From assembly GCA_017483465.1 (NCBI GenBank), contig JAFUWN010000076.1:110345-174344 (forward strand): DNA of 64,000 bases, in the 5' to 3' direction. How positions within the stretch are numbered: position 1 is the first letter of the stretch; every line of letters starts with the position of its first letter. The notes below the pieces were generated by a model. It had not been told where the DNA came from and made no database searches. It was given only the letters and a program-made list of their open reading frames with translations. This stretch comes from Oscillospiraceae bacterium (GTDB lineage: Bacteria > Bacillota > Clostridia > Oscillospirales > Ruminococcaceae). Shown one piece after another: positions 8,659 to 16,538 of this stretch. A program made the position numbers and the translations under genes.

Positions 8659-11136
8659 TTACAGGCCTTTTTTATGCAGATTTTTCATGAAATCAGAACG
8701 CTTTTTATTATCCTTGGGTTTCCATTCTTTTACGCCTTTGATTTCGGGTTCGTTGTCTTCTTTCTTTTTCTTGGTAAAGCTGCTGGTATCTTCGCCCATC
8801 TGGTTCAGAGCGGACATGATATCATTGGCCACTTCGACTTTTCCGCCCTGCTGGTCGAAGATATTTTCCTGAGCTTTGGCGGCAGTATTGGCAATGGCAT
8901 TGCGGACGGCATCCGGCACAACGGCTTTCTGTTCGATCGTAGAAACACGAACGCCCTGTGTGGCGGGAATCTGCGGCTGCATAGCCTGCTGTCTCTGCAT
9001 TTGCTGAATCTGTACGGAGTTCAGGGAATTCATGCCGGCACCTCTGTAGGGAGCAGTAGTATGCACGGCCGGTGCCGGAGCACTGGTGGGATACTGCGGC
9101 GGCTGAGACTGGTTGATATAAACCGACTGCGGCTGCTGACCCATATACATCGACTGCGGCTGGCGGGGCTGGCCGTATGCCTGCGGATACTGCGGCTGGC
9201 CGCCGTTGAGATATACCGACTGCGGCGGAGACGGCGGAATATACATGCTCTGCTGAGCCTGAGAAGCTCTCTGGCCGTAGAGATAGCTGGGGGTCGGGGT
9301 GACGGGGATCATCGGGTCAAGATCAGAATCGGAGATTGTCGGCACGGAAAGGGTCGGCACTTCGGGAATATCGGCATCTGCCTCGGCCTCGAACGGATTG
9401 GTATTCAGATCCGGCACATCCGGTACATCAGGTACATCAGGTACATCCGGCACGCTGGGTACGGAAGGAATATCCAGATCAGGCAGATCGCCCAGACCGG
9501 AAAGGCTGGATAAATCCGGCAGATCGCCCAATCCTGAAATTGACGGTACGGAAGGCTTGGCGGCGGCAGTTGCGGCAGTAATGGCGGCAGCGGCAGCAGT
9601 GATGGCAGCAGCTGCGGCGGTAATATCAGCAGCAGTCTGGCCGGAATTCTGCGGTGTTTCGGTCACAACAGCGGCCGGAGCAGGCTTGGCAGCCGGAACA
9701 GTTTTTTGCTGTACCGGAGGCGGAGCGGCGGCTTCTTCTTCGTCATCGTCATGCGGTGCATAGCTGGAGCCGTGATATTCTTCATCGTCGTCGTCATCGT
9801 CATCATCATCGTCATAATCTTCCAGACGGGTATTGACGACAAGAGCCATATAATCTTCTTCTTCCTCTTCCCGGTTTTCTACCTTGGGAGCCATGCCCAC
9901 GCCGTCAAGTTCGGTGGCATCGTCCATGATGGCAGAAGAAGCCTTGGCCTTTGCGGTGGTTTCCTGTTTGATTTCTTCAAACGAAGGCACGGGCTTGGGC
10001 GGTGTGAGCTGGGGAACTTCCGGAACGTCCATGCTGACCGGTTTCGAGGGTGCATTCAGCTGGGGAACTTCCAGATTGCCGAAATCCACAGCGGCCGGCT
10101 TCGGAGCGGGTTTTTCTTTGAATTTGGCAAATAATTCATCCAGTGTCTGAGATTCGGAATCTTCCGGAGCCTGGCCGAATTCTTTCAGGAGTTCGTCTAC
10201 GCTCTGCGGTTCGGCAGATGAGGCGGCTTCCTGTACGGGGGCGGCTTCAGGCTGTTCCGGCTTCAGGCTGAACTGTGCAAGCGTATCGTCCATCAGGCCG
10301 GAGAGCGGCGGCGGAGCGGCCGGGGCTTCCTGTACCGGAGCGGCTTGAGGCTGTTCCGGTTTCAGGCTGAACTGTGCCATAATATCGTCAGCCGGTTCGG
10401 GCTGGGGCGGAGCAGGCTTGGCAGCCGGATTCAGGTTAAACTGTGCAAGGGTATCGTCTAAAACAGGATTCTGCGGCACTGCCGGAGCAGACTGTTCAGC
10501 GAGGACGTTGGGATTTTTGCTGTTATCGGAAGCAAAAGCGGCGGCAGTAGGGTCCTGTGTCTGGGTGACCATAAAGGCCGCAAGGGAATCGTCCACAGCA
10601 GGAGCGGCCGGAGCCTGTTCTTTTTTCTTTGTGGGGGGAACCCATTCTTCATAAGCCGGAAGGGCAGCATCGTCGAGTTCCGGAGCGACCGGAGGCGGCG
10701 GCGGTGCAGCAGGCTGTTCGGGTTCGGGAGCAGGCGGCGGCGGAAGGTTGGGTGCTGCGGCCGGGGGCGGCGGCAGGTTCGGTGAGGACGAAGCAGGGCG
10801 GGCAGGCTGATTTCTCCTGCGTTCCTGTTCTTCGGCGAGGTTGACCAGGTTGCTGTCTTCTTCGGAGTAGCCGCTTTTGGCTTGCTTCTGGGCAATTTTG
10901 GTTTTTTCTCTTCTTGCCTTGTTATCGGCGGCCAGAATTTTTTTCGAGAAAGCATTCTGGCAGTTCTGACAATTGACGGCATCCAGGAAGTCGATCAGGT
11001 CGGTGAAGTCCACCGTTCCGGACTGGCTGAATTGCGTGGCATTTTTTGTCAGATTGATTCTGCATCCGGTCTTTTTTCCGTTGACAGATGCATGAATGGT
11101 CTCATCTTTTGTATCTTTGTACAGAAAAAGTTGCAT
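8659..11136 (-). CDS. Large low-complexity scaffold-like protein, 825 aa
   Basis: A short N-terminal ordered domain (residues 1-80) has a CQNC pair at 56-59 preceded by a FTDLIDFLDAVN helix. The rest is mostly disordered. Pro/Ala tracts span 110-160. Six short repeats of the form (V/L/M/A)D(D/E)xxAxF lie near 181, 227, 250, 282, 313 and 332. An acidic block has ten Asp at 442-451. An Ala-rich helix spans 500-527, and a PDV repeat spans about 553-577. SMYI/SVYL repeats lie at 630-675. YEEWVPPTKKK occurs at 162-172 and the related C-terminal QMGEDTSSF...EWKPK at 779-807. There is no signal peptide. It heads the operon, with AGGAGG before the ATG. The role is inferred to be a multivalent cytoplasmic scaffold; the family is not recognised. 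Confidence 0.8.
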   Translation of the reverse strand: MQLFLYKDTKDETIHASVNGKKTGCRINLTKNATQFSQSGTVDFTDLIDFLDAVNCQNCQNAFSKKILAADNKARREKTKIAQKQAKSGYSEEDSNLVNLAEEQERRRNQPARPASSSPNLPPPPAAAPNLPPPPAPEPEQPAAPPPPPVAPELDDAALPAYEEWVPPTKKKEQAPAAPAVDDSLAAFMVTQTQDPTAAAFASDNSKNPNVLAEQSAPAVPQNPVLDDTLAQFNLNPAAKPAPPQPEPADDIMAQFSLKPEQPQAAPVQEAPAAPPPLSGLMDDTLAQFSLKPEQPEAAPVQEAASSAEPQSVDELLKEFGQAPEDSESQTLDELFAKFKEKPAPKPAAVDFGNLEVPQLNAPSKPVSMDVPEVPQLTPPKPVPSFEEIKQETTAKAKASSAIMDDATELDGVGMAPKVENREEEEEDYMALVVNTRLEDYDDDDDDDDDDEEYHGSSYAPHDDDEEEAAAPPPVQQKTVPAAKPAPAAVVTETPQNSGQTAADITAAAAAITAAAAAITAATAAAKPSVPSISGLGDLPDLSSLSGLGDLPDLDIPSVPSVPDVPDVPDVPDVPDLNTNPFEAEADADIPEVPTLSVPTISDSDLDPMIPVTPTPSYLYGQRASQAQQSMYIPPSPPQSVYLNGGQPQYPQAYGQPRQPQSMYMGQQPQSVYINQSQPPQYPTSAPAPAVHTTAPYRGAGMNSLNSVQIQQMQRQQAMQPQIPATQGVRVSTIEQKAVVPDAVRNAIANTAAKAQENIFDQQGGKVEVANDIMSALNQMGEDTSSFTKKKKEDNEPEIKGVKEWKPKDNKKRSDFMKNLHKKGL
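9784..9813. repeat. Asp-codon microsatellite
   Basis: Ten consecutive GAT/GAC codons (minus strand) in the acidic block of the scaffold-like gene. Such trinucleotide runs can change length by slippage without shifting the frame. Confidence 0.8.
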
Positions 11137-11195
11137 AGCAATCCTCCTTTATATGATAACAAATATAAATTATACGGCGTGCTGAGCCGTGTGTA

Positions 11196-11222
11196 CTTTG
11201 AATGCACCCTTCTTGTTCAAAG
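11196..11222. promoter_or_regulatory. Inverted repeat in the leader of the minus-strand operon
   Basis: CTTTGAA (11196-11202) and TTCAAAG (11216-11222) separated by 13 bp, just downstream of the -10 of the minus-strand promoter. A second short inverted repeat, ACGGC/GCCGT, follows at 11174-11190. Both lie in the untranslated leader and could be an operator or an RNA hairpin. Evidence is the symmetry only. Confidence 0.35.
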
Positions 11223-11233
11223 CCCTTTACTAT

Positions 11234-11262
11234 ATCATAACATATTTTTTACATAAAATCAA
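11234..11262 (-). promoter_or_regulatory. Promoter of the five-gene minus-strand operon
   Basis: On the minus strand: TTGATT, a 17-bp spacer, then TATGAT, about 100 bp upstream of the scaffold gene start, leaving a long leader. Confidence 0.65.
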
Positions 11263-11371
11263 CTGTTTTTTAAAAAAAAATAAAAAATTTACAATTAGTA
11301 TTATTATAAATAAAATCTTGATTTTAAAAACGTTTTCGTTATTACAAATTGAAAAATTCTGAATACAGGCA

Positions 11372-11400
11372 TTGCATTTTTTCAGGCAATGTGCTATAAT
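11372..11400 (+). promoter_or_regulatory. Promoter of the flavin reductase gene
   Basis: TTGCAT, a 17-bp spacer, then TATAAT with TGC in front of the -10. Confidence 0.75.
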
Positions 11401-11425
11401 AATAAAAAAACCGGAAAGGAGAGGA

Positions 11426-12004
11426 ATGCTTTTGAGCAAAATGATCTGGAAAGGAAGTGCTCTGCTGGCACCTGTGCCGCCTGCTCTGGTCACATGCGGA
11501 ACGCTTCAGCACCCGAATGTGCTGACAGTCGCCTGGACGGGTGTACTGTGTACCCATCCGCCGATGACATATATTTCTGTGCGGCCTTCGAGATATTCTT
11601 ATGATATCATCAGCCGGAACAGGGAATTTGTGATTAATCTGCCGGTTTCTTCCATGGGCAGGATTGTCGATTACTGCGGCATGAAAACAGGGGCAAAGAC
11701 GGATAAAATTCAGAAATGTCATCTGGAGCTGGCCGAGGGGAGTACGGTGAAAGCCCCTGTGATCGCACAGTGTCCGGTCAGTCTGGAATGCAAAGTCTGT
11801 GAGATTCGTCATCTGGGAACGCATACGATGTTTATGGCGGATATTACTGCCGTACAGGTCGAAGAAAAATATATCGACAGCAAGGGGAAATTCAACTTAC
11901 AGCAGGCCGGTCTGCTCGCCTATGCCCACGGCGAATATTTTGCACTCGGCAGAAAATGCGGAGATTTCGGATTTTCTGTAAAGAAAAAACATAAATCAAA
12001 ATAA
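11426..12004 (+). CDS. Flavin reductase family protein (FMN-binding)
   Basis: Flavin-reductase-like domain of the split-barrel FMN-binding fold, about 190 residues and covering the whole protein. Typical segments are ALLAPVPPALVTCGT, NVLTVAWTGVLCTHPPMTYISVRPSRYS and FVINLPVSS, which bind FMN, and an ECKV...HTMFMADI strand pair. Anaerobes use such proteins as flavoredoxins or NAD(P)H:flavin oxidoreductases. The ATG at 11426 is only 4 bp from AAGGAG. The TTG at 11432 is an alternative start with better spacing. It is a cytoplasmic protein with its own promoter. Confidence 0.85.
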   Translation: MLLSKMIWKGSALLAPVPPALVTCGTLQHPNVLTVAWTGVLCTHPPMTYISVRPSRYSYDIISRNREFVINLPVSSMGRIVDYCGMKTGAKTDKIQKCHLELAEGSTVKAPVIAQCPVSLECKVCEIRHLGTHTMFMADITAVQVEEKYIDSKGKFNLQQAGLLAYAHGEYFALGRKCGDFGFSVKKKHKSK

Positions 12005-12029
12005 ATTATTTTTCAGGAGGTATTTTTTT

Positions 12030-12602
12030 ATGAATCAGTTTCAGATTGCCGCCGGCATTGTGCCTTGTGCTCTCCGTGCGGCGAATGCAGCAAATGAAAA
12101 CCCTGTCGATGCCGGAACGATGATTGCTCTGTCCGGTGCTCTGAGCACGGCGGTTTCGGTCTACGGCGAGAAGAACCGGAAAGCTATGATCAAAGCCGCT
12201 TTGCAGGTCACACAGGATTTTGAAATCCTGGCCGAAGATTTCTTCGATGTACTCGAAGAAGCTCCGGCGATCGCCACACAGGCACGCAGTAAAAATTATC
12301 AGGAAATTGCAGAATTTATTATTGAAAATAAAGAATTATCCAGAAAAGAACGCTTTCAGCTCTATGCGGACGAGTATGAAGCTCCAGGCGTGAAATTCTG
12401 GAAAGGCTTCCGGATTGTCTGCCTGAGCCTGACGATTCTCTGTGCAGCTGCCGGGCTGTGCCTGTATTTCTTCGACCCGGAACGCCGTCAGAAATTCCTG
12501 GAGAATCTGGAAGAACTCAAAAAACGGGCTTCTGAATTCCGGAAACATCTCGCAGCATTCGGAAAAGCCGTGAAATTCCTGATTCATCAGATTACAAAAT
12601 AA
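12030..12602 (+). CDS. Single-TM hypothetical protein, 190 aa
   Basis: Family not recognised. The N-terminal half is Ala-rich and helical. One membrane segment lies at about 131-147 (IVCLSLTILCAAAGLCLYFF). It is followed by a charged helix (RRQKFLENLEELKKRASEFRKHL) likely to form a coiled coil. AGGAGG stands 9 bp before the ATG. It lies 25 bp after the flavin reductase gene and may be cotranscribed. It precedes the GH9 gene, which has its own promoter. Confidence 0.75.
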   Translation: MNQFQIAAGIVPCALRAANAANENPVDAGTMIALSGALSTAVSVYGEKNRKAMIKAALQVTQDFEILAEDFFDVLEEAPAIATQARSKNYQEIAEFIIENKELSRKERFQLYADEYEAPGVKFWKGFRIVCLSLTILCAAAGLCLYFFDPERRQKFLENLEELKKRASEFRKHLAAFGKAVKFLIHQITK

Positions 12603-12631
12603 AAATTAAATAACAATTCGTAAAAAACCTC

Positions 12632-12660
12632 TTGACATTTACAGGGAAAAATATTATAAT
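12632..12660 (+). promoter_or_regulatory. Promoter of the GH9 cellulase gene
   Basis: Perfect consensus TTGACA, 17-bp spacer, TATAAT, 57 bp before the start codon. Confidence 0.88.
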
Positions 12661-12716
12661 TAGATTATAATATTATGTACAAACTGTGAAATTTGATTTC
12701 AGGAGGTTTTTCTTGT

Positions 12717-15329
12717 ATGAAAAAACAGAAATTCAGAAACCGGATCAAGGCCGCTGCTGCTTCTGCCGCTGTGCTGACAGCCAGCATTCTGCCTTCTTTC
12801 AGTCCGCTGACGGCTTCGGCCGCACTCACCGAACGGGATAATTTTGCCCGTCTGCTCCAGCATTCCATGTATTTCTATGATGCCAATATGTGCGGTACGG
12901 GTGTGGATGAAAATTCCCGTCTGTCCTGGCGAGGTGACTGCCATGCCTATGATGCGGCTGTACCGCTCCAGCCGATGAATGAAAAAAGTGTCGGAACCAA
13001 TCTTTCTCAGGAATTTATTGATGCCAATAAAGATGTACTCGACCCCGACGGTGACGGCTGTGTCGATGTCGCAGGCGGTTTCCACGATGCCGGAGACCAT
13101 GTCGAATTCGGTATGCCGGAGAATTATTCTGCCGCTGCTCTGGGCTGGGGCTATTATGAATTTCGTGATGCCTATAAAGCAACCGGTCAGGATGATCATA
13201 TTGAAACCATTCTGAGATATTTTAACGATTATCTGATGAAATGCACCTTCCGGGACAAGTCCGGCAATGTTGTCGCTCACTGCTATCAGGTCGGCGACGG
13301 CGATATTGACCATGCTCTGTGGCAGTCTCCGGAAGTCGACAGCATGGCACGTCCGGCTTTCTTCCTGACAGATGAAAAGCCGCAGGTGGATTATGTCGTT
13401 TCTGCGGCGGCTTCCCTGACAATCAACTATCTGAATTTTAAAGACACCGATCCGGAATATGCCGCAAAATCCCTCGATTATGCGAAATCTCTCTATAATT
13501 TCGCATGGAAGCATATTTCCAAATACGAAGTCGGCGAGGGTGATGACTTCCTGAGAAGCGATAACGCTGACGGCCCGAAACAGTATTATCTTTCCAGCAA
13601 ATGGGAAGACGATTTCGTCTGGTCTGCCGCATGGCTCTATATTGCCACCGAAGATGTCGAATATTTAAATAACTGCCTGCCCTATGTGGATTATTATGCT
13701 CCGCCCGGATGGGCTTACTGCTGGAATGATGTCTGGAGCGGTGCCAATACTCTGCTGGGTATCATAGACTTACAGCACCCGGAACTGGATTTGCAGAATA
13801 TGTACCGTGCTGCTAAGGGCAAAAATCAGTATGATGATGCCGATTTCTGGCTTCAGATTGAGAAAGCCATCAAGACCTGGCAGACTAATTATTCCACTCC
13901 GCAGGGCTATGCGTTCATGAGCACCTGGGGAAGTGCCCGTTATGATACCGCTATGCAGCTGGTAACGCTGATCTATGATAAATATAAGAATAACGACAAG
14001 CCCGGTTCGGGAAGCGAATGGGCAAAAGGTCAGATGGAATATCTCATGGGCGATAATGATATTACGTATCTCGAAACCCGTGATGACGGTGTAACACACG
14101 GCCCCAGATGCTTTATTGTCGGCTTTAATGAAAATTCCGCTGCTTATCCGCATCACAGAGCCGCTTCCGGTCTGACCAAGTGCGAAGACCCTGCTCCGCA
14201 GAGACATGTTCTTTATGGGGCACTTGTCGGCGGCCCTGACGGTCAGGATGCTCATTTTGATGTGACTTCCGACTGGACTTATAATGAAGTCACAATCGAC
14301 TATAATGCTGCATTTGTCGGAGCAGCTGCCGGATTGTATCATTTCTACGGCAGTCCGTCCGATCCGATTGATGAGGATTTCCCTCCGGTCGAGGAAAACG
14401 GCGGTGAAGACGGTTCGGGAAGCAACGGCTACTGGATTGAGGCCTTTGCTGTGGATGATCTTCATGATGACGGTGCCGGTGTGACAAAGATTTCCTTCAT
14501 GGTTCGGACTGATTCCAATAAGCCCTCTGATAAGATTTCTGTCAGATATTATTTCGATTCCAGTGAAATCAGCAATATCAGCTCTGTTGATGCCAAAGAA
14601 TTATATGACCAGTCCAGTGCCGAAGCCGGTGAGGACGGTGCGGACGGTATCACTTCAGGCCCGTTCAAATATGACGGAAAAGAAAATACTTACTATGTCG
14701 AAGTTTCATGGGACGGCTATAAAATTGCCAACTCCGGCAAAAAATATCAATTCTCCATGGGGATGTATTACGGCGATAACTGGGATCCGACCAATGACTA
14801 CAGCTATCAGGGGCTTCCGGTGCTGAGTGATTCCGAAATGTTCGGTGATAACAATGAAATCAGAACTGACTATATCTGTGTTTATGATGACGGTGTTCTG
14901 GTAGGCGGTATCGAACCGGACGGCTCGACTCCGGTACAGCAGGAAGCTGTTTCGACTACTACCACAACAGCAAAATCAACCACTACTACGACTAAGACAA
15001 CAACAACTACAACCAAGACAACAACAACTACAACTAAGACAACAACTACCGGCACAAAATCTACTGATACAACAACAACAGCCGTTTCGGCAATAGAGGC
15101 CGATACAAGTAACTGCAAAATCGACGGCCCTTCCATGTTCGGCGATGTCGATGAAAACGGTACGATCAATATTCTGGATGTCATTATGCTGAATAAAAAT
15201 CTTCTCGGAAAAGAAACTTTGACAGCTACACAGAAGTTGAATGCCGATGTCGATTTCAGCGGTACTCCGGATTCCAACGATTCTTTAGCGATTCTGAAAT
15301 ATATTGTCGGCCTGATTACGGACTTTTAA
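12717..15329 (+). CDS. GH9 family cellulase with CBM3-like module and type I dockerin
   Basis: Secreted endo- or processive cellulase of 870 residues. The order of parts is: signal peptide (about 1-37, ending TASA-A); GH9 barrel (about 40-545) with FHDAGDH (D124 and D127, base and water-binding), YPHHRAAS (H479) and NEVTIDYNAAF (E524, acid); CBM3-like beta-sandwich (about 567-735) starting GYWIEAFAVDD; Thr-rich linker (about 747-788); and dockerin (about 806-868) with two calcium-binding segments, GDVDENGTINILDVIML and ADVDFSGTPDSNDSLAILKYI. The dockerin shows it is meant to dock into a cellulosome; no cohesin gene is in this window. The ATG at 12717 follows AGGAGG by 10 bp. Confidence 0.95.
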   Translation: MKKQKFRNRIKAAAASAAVLTASILPSFSPLTASAALTERDNFARLLQHSMYFYDANMCGTGVDENSRLSWRGDCHAYDAAVPLQPMNEKSVGTNLSQEFIDANKDVLDPDGDGCVDVAGGFHDAGDHVEFGMPENYSAAALGWGYYEFRDAYKATGQDDHIETILRYFNDYLMKCTFRDKSGNVVAHCYQVGDGDIDHALWQSPEVDSMARPAFFLTDEKPQVDYVVSAAASLTINYLNFKDTDPEYAAKSLDYAKSLYNFAWKHISKYEVGEGDDFLRSDNADGPKQYYLSSKWEDDFVWSAAWLYIATEDVEYLNNCLPYVDYYAPPGWAYCWNDVWSGANTLLGIIDLQHPELDLQNMYRAAKGKNQYDDADFWLQIEKAIKTWQTNYSTPQGYAFMSTWGSARYDTAMQLVTLIYDKYKNNDKPGSGSEWAKGQMEYLMGDNDITYLETRDDGVTHGPRCFIVGFNENSAAYPHHRAASGLTKCEDPAPQRHVLYGALVGGPDGQDAHFDVTSDWTYNEVTIDYNAAFVGAAAGLYHFYGSPSDPIDEDFPPVEENGGEDGSGSNGYWIEAFAVDDLHDDGAGVTKISFMVRTDSNKPSDKISVRYYFDSSEISNISSVDAKELYDQSSAEAGEDGADGITSGPFKYDGKENTYYVEVSWDGYKIANSGKKYQFSMGMYYGDNWDPTNDYSYQGLPVLSDSEMFGDNNEIRTDYICVYDDGVLVGGIEPDGSTPVQQEAVSTTTTTAKSTTTTTKTTTTTTKTTTTTTKTTTTGTKSTDTTTTAVSAIEADTSNCKIDGPSMFGDVDENGTINILDVIMLNKNLLGKETLTATQKLNADVDFSGTPDSNDSLAILKYIVGLITDF
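14955..15080. repeat. ACN-rich repeat coding the Thr linker
   Basis: Imperfect tandem ACA/ACT codon repeats punctuated by AAG encode a TTTTTTK-type linker between the CBM and the dockerin. Length may vary between strains. Confidence 0.8.
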
Positions 15330-15343
15330 TCAATTTTTATAAA

Positions 15344-15379
15344 AAAACTCTCTGCTCTGGCGGAGAGTTTTGTTTTTTT
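15344..15379 (+). terminator. Terminator of the GH9 gene
   Basis: AAAACTCTCTGC / GCGGAGAGTTTT stem with a TCTG loop, followed by G and seven T. Confidence 0.88.
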
Positions 15380-15381
15380 CC

Positions 15382-15410
15382 TTGCATTCTGTCAGCAGAT
15401 ATGCTATAAT
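15382..15410 (+). promoter_or_regulatory. Distal promoter of the LRR/MoxR locus
   Basis: TTGCAT, 17-bp spacer, TATAAT with TGC before the -10, directly after the GH9 terminator. It is one of two tandem promoters in front of the first LRR gene. Confidence 0.7.
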
Positions 15411-15432
15411 AAAAATAATTCAAAAACTTTTG

Positions 15433-15470
15433 CAGTTGTAAAACTTCTGAACATCTGTTTTGCTATAATA
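15433..15470 (+). promoter_or_regulatory. Conserved 38-bp promoter element, copy A
   Basis: A CAGTTGT...TTCTGAACATCTG...TGCTATAATA block with an extended -10 (TGCTATAAT, 15461-15469) but no good -35. It matches the block at 42969-43006 in 33 of 38 positions, counted by eye. The shared GAACATCTG core suggests an activator or repressor site controlling both transcription units. Confidence 0.65.
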
Positions 15471-15502
15471 ATAGAAAGCGATACAGAACGGGAGGAATGC
15501 AC

Positions 15503-16510
15503 ATGAAACTGCATATTGAAAATCATATCCTGACGGGATATTCCGGAAATCCTGATACTGCCGAACTGCTTCTGTCAGATCATATCCGGAAAATAGAATT
15601 TTATACATTCCGAAACTGGAAAAAACTTGCCTGGATTACACTGCCGGCAGAACTGAAAAGCATTGAATACGGAGCATTTGAAAAATGTCAGGCTCTGAAA
15701 GAAATTCAGTTTCCGGACGGTCTGGAGCATATCGGTCATATGGCATTTCTGCATTGCCATGCTCTGAAAAAAATCGAGATTCCGGAGCATGTGAATCATA
15801 TCGGCTACGGAGCATTTGCAGACTGTGAACAGCTCGAAGAAATCAGCGTTTCCGAAAATAATCCGTATTTTGCCTCTGCTGACGGCTTGTTATATAATAA
15901 AAATTTTACGGAATTATACTGCTGTCCGGCCGGAAAGAAAGCAGTCCGGATTCCTGATACTGTACAGAAAATCCGGAAATTTGCCTTCTGTGGCTGCCGT
16001 CATCTGACAGAAATGCAGATTCCGCAGAGCGTGAATCATATTCAGTACGGAGCATTCCGGAAATGTGAGAATCTGAAACAAATTCTGATTCCCGTTTCTG
16101 TCACACAGTGCGAAAATCCCGATTTTCCTCCGGATACGCTGGTACAGGTGCAGGGAAATTCCGGAATTATGGAATATTATCCCTGTGAAGCCGCTTCGGA
16201 ACTCAGTGCGATTCTGGTGCTGGAAAAAGATTTCTCTGTGAAAATGCCGCATAAAATCAAATATGATCTGATTTTAAGAATGCTCTTTGCCGGAATCTCC
16301 GGTACGGAAAACTATGTCAGGAAAAATTTTTCCAAAATATTCAAATTTCTGATCAGTCAGGATGACCCTGATCAAATCCGGAAAATTCTGGAAATGCAGA
16401 AATTCGTCTCGAAACGCAATATCAGCCGTCTGATCGGCTACGCTGATCAGAATGCCCGTCCGCAGTGCCGTGAAATTTTATCTCATTATAGAGAAGAAAA
16501 ATTTTTATAA
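15503..16510 (+). CDS. BspA-type LRR protein 1 (first gene of the locus), 335 aa
   Basis: LRR_5 protein with about six 22-23 residue repeats of the form IPxxVxxIxxxAFxxCxxL over residues 35-205, including a BspA-type island (SENNPYFASADGLLYN). The C-terminal helical region shared with the other 21 complete paralogs starts at about 238 (EKDFSVKMPHKIKYDLILRM). This copy ends in SHYREEKFL and lacks the WYQ/YQH...LKL tail of its paralogs. The start at 15503 sits 7 bp after GGGAGG; a reading from 15497 would overlap that site. No signal peptide, so it should be cytoplasmic. The MoxR gene follows after 28 bp. Confidence 0.85.
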   Translation: MKLHIENHILTGYSGNPDTAELLLSDHIRKIEFYTFRNWKKLAWITLPAELKSIEYGAFEKCQALKEIQFPDGLEHIGHMAFLHCHALKKIEIPEHVNHIGYGAFADCEQLEEISVSENNPYFASADGLLYNKNFTELYCCPAGKKAVRIPDTVQKIRKFAFCGCRHLTEMQIPQSVNHIQYGAFRKCENLKQILIPVSVTQCENPDFPPDTLVQVQGNSGIMEYYPCEAASELSAILVLEKDFSVKMPHKIKYDLILRMLFAGISGTENYVRKNFSKIFKFLISQDDPDQIRKILEMQKFVSKRNISRLIGYADQNARPQCREILSHYREEKFL

Positions 16511-16538
16511 ATCAATCATCAGTAAGGAGTTTTTTATC

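Noticed and set aside
9299-9763. Plus-strand frames over the scaffold gene rich in Gly/Thr/Ser
   Set aside because: They are mirror readings of the PDV and Ala repeats on the minus strand and have no start signals.
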